From the NCBI RefSeq assembly GCF_016859125.1, contig NZ_CP069338.1:8435501-8499500 (forward strand): DNA of 64,000 nt, read 5' to 3'. This document shows positions 56,575-64,000 of the stretch, piece by piece. The first letter of the stretch is position 1. Each line of letters begins with the position of its first letter. A program made the translations under genes and the position numbers. The notes under the pieces were generated by a model. That model had not been told where the DNA came from. It saw only the letters and a program-made list of their open reading frames with translations, and ran no database searches. The DNA is from Archangium violaceum. GTDB lineage: Bacteria; Myxococcota; Myxococcia; Myxococcales; Myxococcaceae.

Positions 56575-56798
56575 TGGGGCAGACGGATTCCAAGAAGAAG
56601 CTCGGGCGCTTCGAGCTGCGAGTCTCCGAAGACAATCAGGACGTGGCCTATTTGCGCCTCCCGAGTCACCCCGGTGAGACCTGCAAGATGCAGAAATCGG
56701 TCAGGCTGGCCGAACTCATGGGGTCCTACACGGGCCCCGATGTGGTGCTCGACTTCGACCAAGATGGAGTTCTGGTCGGAATCGAGATCCTGGCGTGA
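56574..56798 (+). CDS. DUF2283-like small protein, copy 1
   Basis: ATG 56574 follows GGAGG by 6 bp and overlaps the upstream stop. The 74-residue product ends LMGSYTGPDVVLDFDQDGVL followed by VGIEILA, the DUF2283 pattern. Members of this family often sit beside toxin-like genes as apparent antitoxins. A near-identical copy is at 62043-62267; the duplication covers about 240 bp including the ribosome site. Confidence 0.78.
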   Translation: MGQTDSKKKLGRFELRVSEDNQDVAYLRLPSHPGETCKMQKSVRLAELMGSYTGPDVVLDFDQDGVLVGIEILA

Positions 56799-56925
56799 TG
56801 CCCTGCCGATGATGACGCGCATGGCCCCGCTTTGAGCTGAGCACCCAGTAGTGGGCCTCTACTGGCCGGGGGAATGAATCTCCCCCCAGCAGTCTACACT
56901 ATCTGTGTATTGCGCCGATTCGTTC

Positions 56926-59265
56926 TCACTCCACACCGTTCTCGTCTACCAATTTGGAGGATGAGAGGGCCTGTTGCACCTCTTTCAATAGCTCGTCTCT
57001 TTGCGCGTAAGCAACTCTGAGCTTTTCGATGCTCGGCTCGCTGCTGTCGAGTGTGAGTTCGGCTGCACTAATCTGATCTCCAAGATCTAGCAACCGGGCC
57101 GTGAGTTCTTCATTTACCAAGCCAGATGCTGCAAGCTGCTTCAGCGGACTCATCGCGTAGCGGGGAATCGTCAGTCGGGCGTCTGAAAAGCTCCAGACTA
57201 CATCATCCACGAAATAGGACTTCCACACGGGGCCATATAGTTTTGAATCCTCTGATAGATAATCCTCAAGATCATCCGCCGTGAAGCGATCGCCCTTCCA
57301 ATTTCGGACTGCATGTTTGAAGTTCCCAATCAATAGGCGACTCTCGCCAGTATTGATCATGTTGAACAGTTCGCGAATCTGACGGATGGGGTGCCCACGG
57401 AACGATGCGCCGGACATCAATCTGTGGCTGAGGACAATGCAGGTGGAAAGATCGCACGAAGAAAGATCCCAGCCGAGTCGTCCGCCAAGGTACTTTCTGA
57501 ATCCAGGGTCCTCCCATAGATTCTTCACTCGGTCGAGTTGCAACGCGGCCTCTTCCAGATAGTCCCAGGTTGTCCGTAGTTCGAACGCACTACATGGATG
57601 CAGTGGGCGCTTGCATTCAAATGCGAATACGCGATTTCCGATTTTGGCGAAAACGTCAAGATCGCCATTGATAGGATCGCCATTGAGTCCAGGGTATTCG
57701 TATTGAACTTCAGCCTTTACCTGGGCGCCCGATTTCTCGAGCACATCAGCAAGGGTCTTGGGGAGCGGATCATTGCGCCCGTCCGAGTGGAGGCGAGTTT
57801 TCGAAACTTGCAGGGCATTGCGGACCACATTTGATGAGGCCAAGATAAAAAAGGGCAAAGCTACTGCATCTCCAAGCTGGAGCAAGGGTTGGTATTGCAG
57901 GTCCAGAAAGGATTTTCTTCCCGCTTTCCAGGAGAAAAGTTTAAGAAATCCAGTTACGGACTGTTCCCGAAACCCAAGAGAGACGAGCATGCTGGTTAAG
58001 CCCTCTTCGGTCATTACACCTAGAAGGGAATTCCAGAGCACGCGCTCATCGACCTGTTCCTTTGCGAGAGCTTGACGACGCGCGATAGCCAGGAAGACAA
58101 AGACGCGCTGGAGTCGGATTGTTTCGCCCAGGGTTAGGCCAGGATTGGGTTGGAATGATTCCAGCGTGCTCGCGTCGGTCATCAGTTCCTGACAGGTCAA
58201 TCCAAGCGCGGCTCCCTCCTCAGCGAAGTATTCTTCGGTTGAGAATATTTCTTTTCCCAACAGCTTCCAGGCGGGCTCAGGAAGTTGGAATCGTAGTGCC
58301 TCCTCTCCTGGATCGCCTTTCAGAGCCATTACTTTGCTGCCTAGTCGTTCGACAAAGTCGCCGCACAATTGAATAAGCGAGACCGCGTTGGAGGGAGGGG
58401 TTGGAGCGTGCAGGAACGGTGCGCCTGCTTGACGCGCGTATCCAAACGAAAGAGCCATGCCGATACGGCTATCGGGCGGGCTGATCTGGTAGTGCCCCTG
58501 TGATGAAGCGGTGCAGCGGTAACCCATTCGATATACATACGCCTCTAAATCGATGAGTTCGCGCAGTCGATAGGCCAGCAGGACGTCTTCTTGGAATGTG
58601 CTTGGATGCGGGTCGCTCTCTTTGAAACGCCCAAACTGGGAAAGAGAAAGACCATGCATCTTGTCGTACGCTTCGAGGGCATAGGAGACACCGGATGCAA
58701 TTGCCTCCCTTTCTAGTAAGTCAAAGGAGCGCGCATGTGGCACCGATGGGCGCGGTCGCCAATCAAAGAAGGCGATCTCGGCAAGGGAGAGTAGTGCGTG
58801 GAGAGAAACGTCGGAGTTCTCTTGGAGACGGCTGAGCAGCGCTGCCTCATCTTTACGGGTCGCCCTGTACAACTCGACGTAATTCTGAAAATCCGAGAGA
58901 GCCTCTGCGCTCTTCTCCAACTCGGGTAGGAGAGATGCGCGTTGGCGGAGTTGAGTCAGTACCGCCGTCAGGATTGGCAGTTGTCCCTCGGGGTACACTG
59001 AAGCACGCAGCGCCTCGGTGTACCGGGCCATTCGAATCAGAGCGCCGTCAGAAAGTAGAAGCCCGAGCAGTCCCCAGTTGACTGCTACCCCCAAATTTCC
59101 GGCAGCTACAGCCTTTTGGAGCTGGCTTCCAATACCTCGAACGGCATCCTCTTCTAGAAGAATGCGCGTGTAACTTCGCCGGAATTGGATTGCAGCCTGC
59201 TCCCAGTCACTAGGCCATCCCTTTACGAGCTTTCGGAGTTCCTTGTCGTTAAGAAGCTTATCCAA
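56926..59265 (-). CDS. Large protein with PD-(D/E)XK nuclease motif, candidate phage-defence gene
   Basis: The 779-residue product has clearly lower GC and different codon use from its neighbours. The N-terminal 450 residues are helical with no recognised family. Residues about 505-585 carry a PD-(D/E)XK core: NGDPINGDLDVFAKIGNRVF then AFECKRPLHP, with Asp-535/537, Glu-550 and Lys-552. The end is a charged helix. This architecture, a long helical sensor followed by a restriction-like nuclease, fits single-gene defence systems. It is alone on its strand near the right end of the element. Target specificity is unknown. Confidence 0.78.
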   Translation of the reverse strand: MDKLLNDKELRKLVKGWPSDWEQAAIQFRRSYTRILLEEDAVRGIGSQLQKAVAAGNLGVAVNWGLLGLLLSDGALIRMARYTEALRASVYPEGQLPILTAVLTQLRQRASLLPELEKSAEALSDFQNYVELYRATRKDEAALLSRLQENSDVSLHALLSLAEIAFFDWRPRPSVPHARSFDLLEREAIASGVSYALEAYDKMHGLSLSQFGRFKESDPHPSTFQEDVLLAYRLRELIDLEAYVYRMGYRCTASSQGHYQISPPDSRIGMALSFGYARQAGAPFLHAPTPPSNAVSLIQLCGDFVERLGSKVMALKGDPGEEALRFQLPEPAWKLLGKEIFSTEEYFAEEGAALGLTCQELMTDASTLESFQPNPGLTLGETIRLQRVFVFLAIARRQALAKEQVDERVLWNSLLGVMTEEGLTSMLVSLGFREQSVTGFLKLFSWKAGRKSFLDLQYQPLLQLGDAVALPFFILASSNVVRNALQVSKTRLHSDGRNDPLPKTLADVLEKSGAQVKAEVQYEYPGLNGDPINGDLDVFAKIGNRVFAFECKRPLHPCSAFELRTTWDYLEEAALQLDRVKNLWEDPGFRKYLGGRLGWDLSSCDLSTCIVLSHRLMSGASFRGHPIRQIRELFNMINTGESRLLIGNFKHAVRNWKGDRFTADDLEDYLSEDSKLYGPVWKSYFVDDVVWSFSDARLTIPRYAMSPLKQLAASGLVNEELTARLLDLGDQISAAELTLDSSEPSIEKLRVAYAQRDELLKEVQQALSSSKLVDENGVE

Positions 59266-59631
59266 AATCGTACCCTCGGGCGCGCGTTTCGGGCGCGCAT
59301 AGGCATAGGTCGAGATGAAACAAGATCGTGCGAATCACCCGTGAAGAATGGGTGAAGCGGGAGTAGAGCGGCGCAGTACCGACGGAGATTATTTGGTGAT
59401 AAAACGAAGGGCTAGCCAAGCGGATTCCAGGTCACCGCCGCCCCTCTTCAACAGCCCGAACGGGAACCGTACCGGTCAATGCTCGGTCGCCCAACAGGCT
59501 GGAGATCGAGTTCGTGGTCTGTACGGATTCTGTACGGACCCGGCCGGTGGCGAGTGAACGCCAGCGAACAGCCACGGTCAGGAAGAATAGGGGGTTATGG
59601 CCAGGGGTTCAGCAGGTGAGGGGCAGTGCCG
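59266..59631. other. Gap of about 365 bp: promoter of the nuclease gene and right-end sites
   Basis: Contains two direct GGGCGCGC repeats (59278, 59291) and an inverted repeat TCACCC/GGGTGA (59335-59340, 59350-59355), a possible operator, followed by the GTACGGA repeats. No gene is supported. Confidence 0.45.
59521..59538 (+). promoter_or_regulatory. Candidate integrase arm-type site, right end
   Basis: GTACGGA occurs at 59521-59527 and 59532-59538 with an 11-bp period (in TGTACGGATTCTGTACGGA), 93 bp inside the right attachment repeat. Motif and period match the pair at 48637-48654. Confidence 0.5.
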
Positions 59632-59676
59632 GGATTATGAGACCGCCGCTCTAACCAGGTGAGCTACCTGGCCAAA
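59632..59676. repeat. Attachment-site repeat, distal copy (attR); partial tRNA-Met
   Basis: Identical to 48520-48564 over 45 bp. It contains only the tRNA 5' half and cannot form a tRNA. The original upstream flank of the tRNA should lie just to its right, unless the next element in tandem has replaced it. Confidence 0.93.
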
Positions 59677-59878
59677 AAGTGGGCCCTCTCATAGCGGGAC
59701 CTTCGCCCCACTGCAAGAGGATAGGTGAGCCGATGTGAATCTGACTGCCTTGGGGACGGCCAGCCGGGCCCTGGAGCCGGGCTTCGAGACCGGCCTTCCA
59801 CACTCCTGGGATGGGAACAGCGGACCGCGCCGCTTCACTTCCCAGGACATTCCGCCGGGTACCCATAAGCCGAGCTTT

Positions 59879-60091
59879 TCGAGCGGAGCCGGAGGAACGT
59901 CCTCCACTACCTTGCGCAGTGGCCGAGGTGCTCTGCGGGAAGGGCCTGCGGCAGCTCTGCCTTCAGGACTTCAAGCAGGCACTCAACGGCTGGTACGACG
60001 TGGAAGTGGGGACATCCCAGCCAGGCGGTACCGGAGCGCGGCCATCAATGCATTCTGCTCTTGGCTCCGCGAGGAGGCGGCGGTGCTCACA
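59879..60091 (+). pseudogene. Decayed integrase fragment related to the 48668 gene
   Basis: About 213 bp align with 48967-49180 of the intact integrase gene at high identity (shared GGAACGTCCTCCACTACC, TTCAAGCAGGCACTCAACGG and GCTCCGCGAGGAGG). A one-base deletion after CGCAGTGG and later indels break the frame. The fragment lies on the same strand, 203 bp from the attachment repeat, as the intact gene does from its own, suggesting a second older element in tandem. Confidence 0.8.
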
Positions 60092-60239
60092 AGGTCCTTA
60101 TGCCGAAGCACCGGCGTTTTTGATGCTCCCCTCGGATGACGCCGCCGAGAACGGGGAGGATCGGAAACTGTCAGACCAATAGGGTACCAGATTTGAATGG
60201 CTACTCATCAGGGTGTGGCCATCATCGGGGGTAATTCCC

Positions 60240-61553
60240 ATGAAGCTGGGCTGGACGGCGGCGCTGCTGGTGCTCCTCGCCGGGTGTGGTACCGCTTCTC
60301 GGGCCGTGCTCCTGGACACGGGTCAGGCCGACACTCTCGTTTTCACCCCACGTACTGGTGCCAGGCCGGTGAACTTGAACGGCGACGAGTTCAAGGAGGC
60401 CGTGGCGAAGCGTGCCTGGGAGGTTCAGCCCTCCACTCGACCCCAGGACGCCGCCCGGAAGTTGTTCGATGTCGAGGCGCGGAGTGGTTCGTACACGTAC
60501 GAGACACTCAGCCGTCGCGTCACTCCGCTAGGGCCGGACGAACATCAGGACAGGGCACCACCGGCGGCGGAGGTGGAGTTGACTCGCGCCTACCTGCGCT
60601 GGTGCGAGCGCACCGGCAGACCCGGAGACTGTCTCCGCCTGTTGACGGAGAGCCCCATCATCAACGGGGATGGCCGTTTCGCTCTGGCCCTGGCCCTCGC
60701 CAAGGGCGCCGTGCTCGATGAGATGCTGGAGGCGTTCAAGGACATGGCCGATCCACACGCCATGGTGGCGGCGGTTCTCTGGACCTGGACCACGTACATG
60801 GTCCTCATCTCGCTTCCCGACGTGACGGTCTCGAAAGGCCTGGCGGCGGTGATGACCGCCACACTCATCTCGTACGTGGGCGTCGACACCTTCTGGGGTC
60901 TCGTCGTGGGCTTCAAGCGACTGATGGACGAGGCGGATCGGGCCATCACGTTCAACGAACTGCGTGAGGCCGGGGAGCGGTACGGCAAGGTGATGGGCCG
61001 CAACGCGGCGCGTGCGTTCGCCATGCTGGCCATGGTGGCCATGGTGGTGCTCGGCAACACGGCGCCGGGGTTGGTGGCGAAGGTGCCGACGCTGCCCGGT
61101 GCGATGCAGGCGGCGGCACAGGCGGAGACGCAGGTGGGTATCCGCCTCGCGGCAGTGGGGGAGGTGGAGACGGTTGCCGTGAGTGCCGAGACCATCACCA
61201 TCGCACTTGCTCCGGGCGTCGTGGCGATGTCGGCTCAGGGGTCGGGTGCCACGAGCGCTCCGCTCCCGGCGCGCGGTGATGACATTTCGGTCAAAGATGC
61301 GCACGTAGACGTTCCCAAGCACAACCTTGACCGCCTGGCTCCAACGTGGCCAGAGCAACGACGGTTTCTCATCGACGCTGTCCGCCAGCTCGATGGGAAG
61401 GTCAGCGCATTGGCCACAACCCCCCAAGGGTCCATCTTCGAGAGCACCCTCAAGATCAATGATAGGTTCGGGGGGATTGCGAACCTGACCATTCGCTGGT
61501 TCAAGTACACGGACGGTCGAATCACCATCAACACCGCTTTCATTCCCCCATGA
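60240..61553 (+). CDS. SitA-like polymorphic lipoprotein toxin
   Basis: ATG 60240 gives MKLGWTAALLVLLAGCGTAS, a lipobox lipoprotein signal. The 437-residue protein follows the layout of myxobacterial SitA-type toxins as I recall them: LDTGQADTLVFTPRTGARPV, WCERTGRPGDCLRLL, a conserved hydrophobic central region with long helices, and after about residue 335 a variable C-terminal domain (HNLDRLAPTWPEQRRFLID, IRWFKYTDGRITINTAF). Sit lipoproteins are passed between kin cells by TraA/B outer-membrane exchange and poison cells lacking immunity. The C-terminal toxin class is not identified; a small nuclease fold is possible. Immunity is probably one of the two genes downstream. Confidence 0.68.
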   Translation: MKLGWTAALLVLLAGCGTASRAVLLDTGQADTLVFTPRTGARPVNLNGDEFKEAVAKRAWEVQPSTRPQDAARKLFDVEARSGSYTYETLSRRVTPLGPDEHQDRAPPAAEVELTRAYLRWCERTGRPGDCLRLLTESPIINGDGRFALALALAKGAVLDEMLEAFKDMADPHAMVAAVLWTWTTYMVLISLPDVTVSKGLAAVMTATLISYVGVDTFWGLVVGFKRLMDEADRAITFNELREAGERYGKVMGRNAARAFAMLAMVAMVVLGNTAPGLVAKVPTLPGAMQAAAQAETQVGIRLAAVGEVETVAVSAETITIALAPGVVAMSAQGSGATSAPLPARGDDISVKDAHVDVPKHNLDRLAPTWPEQRRFLIDAVRQLDGKVSALATTPQGSIFESTLKINDRFGGIANLTIRWFKYTDGRITINTAFIPP

Positions 61554-61590
61554 GCGCATTCGCGCCTGGGCCCGTGATGGGAAAGAGCCC

Positions 61591-62022
61591 ATGGACCATC
61601 TCGAATTTCTGGCGAAGCGAGTGCTGGAGACAGGAGGAGCAGAGGCAGAGCGGGCCTTCCGCAGTGCGCTCCATCACGTTTCCGACCCCGCTGTACTCCG
61701 GGCGCTTGCAGGAAAGTTCTACGCTGAGCCCGAGGTATCGGTGCTCACCTATGAACGACTCCTGGAGCTGTTGCCCAAGGATCTGCTCGCACGGGTTGAA
61801 TTCGGATTCATCTATTTCCTCATGGGAGAAGACGGCGAGGCGAGTCGGCAACTTTGCATGGCCCAGGCGTTGGACCCGGAGCACGTGCAGGTTCTCACCT
61901 TGGAGGCGGCGCTGGCACGTGAGCCGGCCGAGAAGGTGCGGCTCTATCGCCGCATCCTCCAGAAAGAGCCGCTGAACGAGATTGCACGCGGCAAGCTCCG
62001 TGAGCTGGGGGAAACGCCGTAG
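61591..62022 (+). CDS. TPR-like small protein next to the SitA-like toxin, candidate immunity protein
   Basis: The 143-residue protein is all-helical with TPR-like pairs (LLELLPKDLLARVEFGFIYF, AQALDPEHVQVLTLEAALAR). It starts 37 bp after the toxin stop. Genes immediately after Sit toxins usually encode immunity, which is the basis for the guess; no family of immunity proteins is recognised. No signal peptide, so it would act in the cytoplasm. Confidence 0.65.
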   Translation: MDHLEFLAKRVLETGGAEAERAFRSALHHVSDPAVLRALAGKFYAEPEVSVLTYERLLELLPKDLLARVEFGFIYFLMGEDGEASRQLCMAQALDPEHVQVLTLEAALAREPAEKVRLYRRILQKEPLNEIARGKLRELGETP

Positions 62023-62042
62023 TTCTTGGCCTGGAGGCCGTA

Positions 62043-62267
62043 ATGGAGCAGACGGATTCCAAGAAGAAGCTCGGGCGCTTCGAGCTACGAGTCTCCGAGG
62101 ACGATCAGGCCGTGGCCTATTTGCGCCTCCCGAGTCACTCCGGTGAGACCTGCAAGATGTCGAAGTCGATCAGGCTGGCCGAACTCATGGGATCCTACAC
62201 GGGCCCCGATGTGGTGCTCGACTTCGACCAGGATGGAGTCCTGGTCGGAATCGAGCTCCTGGCGTGA
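62043..62267 (+). CDS. DUF2283-like small protein, copy 2
   Basis: The 74-residue product differs from copy 1 (56574-56798) at only a handful of residues and also follows GGAGG by 6 bp. The family pattern LDFDQDGVLVGIELLA is intact. It lies 20 bp after the TPR-like gene. Two copies beside different upstream partners suggest a mobile immunity-like cassette. Confidence 0.78.
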   Translation: MEQTDSKKKLGRFELRVSEDDQAVAYLRLPSHSGETCKMSKSIRLAELMGSYTGPDVVLDFDQDGVLVGIELLA

Positions 62268-62477
62268 TGCCCTGCCGAGTAGGGTGTTGAGCCCTCGCGG
62301 CGTGGGGTTGTCAACACGTTCGAGCAGAACGTCTCACGGCGAAAGGGGAAGAGGGCCGGAGGCTAGTGGAGTGTCTTGCAAATTTTTCGACATAGTCAGG
62401 AGCGGTGTCGATCGACCCATTCGTGCATCTTGGCGGTAAATGCTCGCCGGAGCCCGTCGTGACGTGAAGGCAGAGGC

Positions 62478-62891
62478 ATGAGCATGTCCGCCACCACCAA
62501 GGAGGCGGAAGAGATGGACATGAAGGAGCAGGCAGAGAAGTTCCGGAAGGTGGTGCTCGAGAGGGGAGGAGTGGGCCCGAGAGCGCGCTACACGACGGAG
62601 CAGAGACAGGAGGCGTTGGAGTACGTGCGAGCCCGGCAGAAGCAGGGGGCGAGCGTGGAGGAAGCGGCGAAGGAGTTGGGCATGAGCAGCTGGACGCTCA
62701 GCCGGTGGGGAAGCGCGGCGCGGCGAGCCGGCCAGCAGCAGCCCGCGAGGGCGGCGCTGGTACCGGTGGAGGTGAAGGCCGAGCGAGCCCCAGTGCGAGG
62801 AGGGGGGCTGGTGGTGCACGGGCCCGGGGGAGTGCGGGTGGAAGGGCTGTCGCTGGAGGACGCGGTGCGGCTGTTGCGGGGGCTTTTGTGA
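62478..62891 (+). CDS. tnpA: IS66 accessory protein TnpA
   Basis: The 137-residue protein has a helix-turn-helix (YTTEQRQEALEYVRARQKQG, EEAAKELGMSSWTLSRW) as in IS66 OrfA/TnpA, then a Pro/Val linker and a hydrophobic end (LSLEDAVRLLRGLL). Upstream start candidates lie nearby. It overlaps tnpB by 4 bp (GTGA). Confidence 0.82.
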   Translation: MSMSATTKEAEEMDMKEQAEKFRKVVLERGGVGPRARYTTEQRQEALEYVRARQKQGASVEEAAKELGMSSWTLSRWGSAARRAGQQQPARAALVPVEVKAERAPVRGGGLVVHGPGGVRVEGLSLEDAVRLLRGLL

Positions 62892-63286
62892 TTGGCTCGA
62901 CGCGTCGGCTCGCGGTGTACGCCTACGGGCAGCCGTGCGACATGCGCAAGAGCTTCGACGCGTTGTGCGGGCTGGTGACGCAGGCGCTGGGGCGGGACTT
63001 CCTCTCGGGAGACGTCTTCCTCTTCGTCGGACGGGACAGGAAGAGGGCCAAGGCGCTCTTCTGGGATGGCTCCGGCCTGTGCCTGTACGCCAAGAGGTTG
63101 GAGAAGGGACGCTTCGCCCCGCTGTGGCAGCGCGAGAGCGGCGAGCAGCCGCTGGCGCTGACGGTGTCGGAGCTGGCCCTCTTCCTGGAGGGCAGCGAGC
63201 TGGTGGGGCGAGCGCCGCTGTCGCCTGAGCCGTACAAGCTGGTGCCTCTCTTCCAACCCCAGACAGCGCAGGGGGTGACTTCGTGA
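62888..63286 (+). CDS. tnpB: IS66 accessory protein TnpB
   Basis: GTG 62888 overlaps the tnpA stop. The 132-residue protein has the diagnostic VYAYGQPCDMRKSFDALCGL and VFLFVGRDRKRAKALFWDGS motifs of IS66 OrfB/TnpB (Pfam IS66_Orf2). Complete length. It helps transposition; it is not the DDE enzyme. Confidence 0.93.
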   Translation: MIGSTRRLAVYAYGQPCDMRKSFDALCGLVTQALGRDFLSGDVFLFVGRDRKRAKALFWDGSGLCLYAKRLEKGRFAPLWQRESGEQPLALTVSELALFLEGSELVGRAPLSPEPYKLVPLFQPQTAQGVTS

Positions 63287-63342
63287 GTCATGCGGCACGG
63301 ACTACTTGCGCGGGAGGGTAAAGCCATGTCACTACCGGGTGC

Positions 63343-63776
63343 ATGAGCTTCCACCTGGAAACAGAGAAGGACGTGGAGAGGCTGCGACAGGCGGCCCTCC
63401 TGCTGGAGGCGGAGAACAAGCGCCTGGTGGCGCGAGTGGTGGAGCTCACGCGCAAGCTGATGAGCGCGCAGGGCCAGGACGCCAAGGAGCTGCAGCTGCG
63501 CTTGCAAGAGTTGGAGCGGCAGTTGGCCCAGCGCACCGAGGAGTTGTTCGGCCGCTCCAGCGCGCCATGCGCGGGCTGGCCCTGGGCCGCAAGAACCACT
63601 ACGGCAGCCGGAGCCTGCGCGGCACCGAGGTGGCGGCCCTCTACTACAGCCTCATGGAGACAGCGAAGCTGTGCGGGGTGGACCCCAAGCGCCACCTGCG
63701 AGAGGCCGCGCTGGCGGCTCTGCGTGGAGACCCGATTCCCCTGCCCAACCAGCTCGAGCAGTCCGAGGTGGGCTGA
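63343..63776 (+). pseudogene. IS66 transposase TnpC, internally deleted and frameshifted
   Basis: The N-terminal coiled coil (ALLLEAENKRLVARVVELTR, to about residue 75) is intact, but after LAQRTEELFGRSSAP the frame changes at about 63563 and continues directly with the C-terminal segment RGLALGRKNHYGSRSLRGTE through AKLCGVDPKRHLREA. The zinc-finger and DDE catalytic region (roughly 1.1 kb) is missing. The element cannot move on its own. Confidence 0.85.
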
Positions 63777-63907
63777 CGCACCGCACTCTCTGCTGCATGT
63801 CCTGAGTGGACCGGGCGCCGCAGTGGCCATCGCACCGCGGTGAGCGTCCCGTCATGCCCTGCGCTCGTCGTCAAGCTCCTCGGTCACGGGGACCGGCGAG
63901 CATTTAC

Positions 63908-64000
63908 GGACCTCAAGCAGGCACTCAACGGTGTGGCCCCTGGAGCCCCTCCTGCCGGGGAGGTCGGGCGCATCGTGGTCGAGCTGAACGCGGCGGAGCG
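63908..64000 (+). pseudogene. Integrase fragment at the window end
   Basis: GACCTCAAGCAGGCACTCAA followed by CGG (63909-63931) matches 49057-49080 of the integrase gene, right against the IS66 end. Downstream the sequence diverges (VAPGAPPAGEVGRIVVELN in the same frame) and runs off the window, so what follows is unknown. Confidence 0.55.

Larger units (their letters stand above)
48520..59676. mobile_element. 11.2-kb integrative element in tRNA-Met
   Basis: Bounded by a perfect 45-bp direct repeat of the tRNA-Met 5' half, with a tyrosine integrase gene next to the tRNA-side copy, an excisionase-like gene, iteron-like repeats and lower-GC cargo that includes a toxin-like operon and a PD-(D/E)XK protein. 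No conjugation, capsid or relaxase gene is recognised, so it is a satellite-like or mobilisable island. Confidence 0.85.
62436..63907 (+). mobile_element. IS66-family element with internal deletion
   Basis: Terminal inverted repeats start GTAAATGCTCGCCGG at 62436 and (reverse complement) at 63907: 15 bp perfect and imperfect beyond. Inside are tnpA-like, tnpB and a deleted tnpC. Length is 1472 bp against roughly 2.4-2.7 kb for complete members. No 8-bp target duplication is seen (TCTTGGCG left, GGACCTCA right). Confidence 0.85.

Noticed and set aside
59632-59676. A second tRNA-Met gene
   Set aside because: Only the 5' half is present; the T-arm and acceptor 3' strand are absent. It is the distal attachment repeat.

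Overview
The window looks like chromosomal DNA of a myxobacterium, probably suborder Cystobacterineae (Archangium/Cystobacter-like). The basis is very high GC with strong third-position bias, many hybrid sensor kinases, a pseudokinase with PEGA repeats, two proteins ending in MYXO-CTERM anchors, a LexA box of the myxobacterial type and a SitA-like lipoprotein toxin. GC and similarities were judged by eye; no searches were run.

Positions 1-48,018 are core genome. 1-17,255: a partial phosphatase-like exported protein, a thioesterase, glpX, a START-like protein, a degenerate ADP-ribosylglycohydrolase, eno, the pair surE-nlpD-like, an outer-membrane barrel, a TPR lipoprotein, lexA with its SOS box, two large sensor kinases and a FecR-like protein. 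17,256-27,982: a leader that folds like a c-di-GMP-I (GEMM) riboswitch, followed by four close-packed genes for exported surface proteins; one probably starts at ATT. 28,001-48,018: REC-DUF4388 regulator, VOC protein, MshEN-domain protein, barrel protein, PEGA pseudokinase, HtrA protease, REC-HATPase protein, ureohydrolase, P450, dusA, quinone reductase, MgtE-like transporter, yacG-cpsB-like-flippase-like operon, a micro-operon of a ribbon-helix-helix protein and a 48-residue protein, and a frameshifted RsbRD/PAS histidine kinase.

Positions 48,488-64,000 are an accessory region built on one tRNA-Met gene. A perfect 45-bp repeat of the tRNA 5' half occurs at 48,520-48,564 and 59,632-59,676 and bounds an 11.2-kb integrative element. 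It carries a tyrosine integrase next to the tRNA, an excisionase-like HTH protein, unknown proteins, an AT-rich intergenic region with six or seven iteron-like repeats, a three-gene toxin-like operon, a small DUF2283-like protein, and a 779-residue protein with a PD-(D/E)XK nuclease motif (candidate defence gene). Matching 11-bp-spaced GTACKGA repeats lie just inside both ends and are candidate integrase arm sites.

Beyond the right repeat lies a decayed copy of the same integrase, so at least one older element seems to sit in tandem. It is followed by a SitA-like lipoprotein toxin with a TPR-like gene and a second DUF2283-like copy, then an internally deleted IS66-family element that abuts a third integrase fragment at the window end. 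The accessory stretch reads as a tRNA hot spot with repeated insertions carrying competition and probable defence genes.
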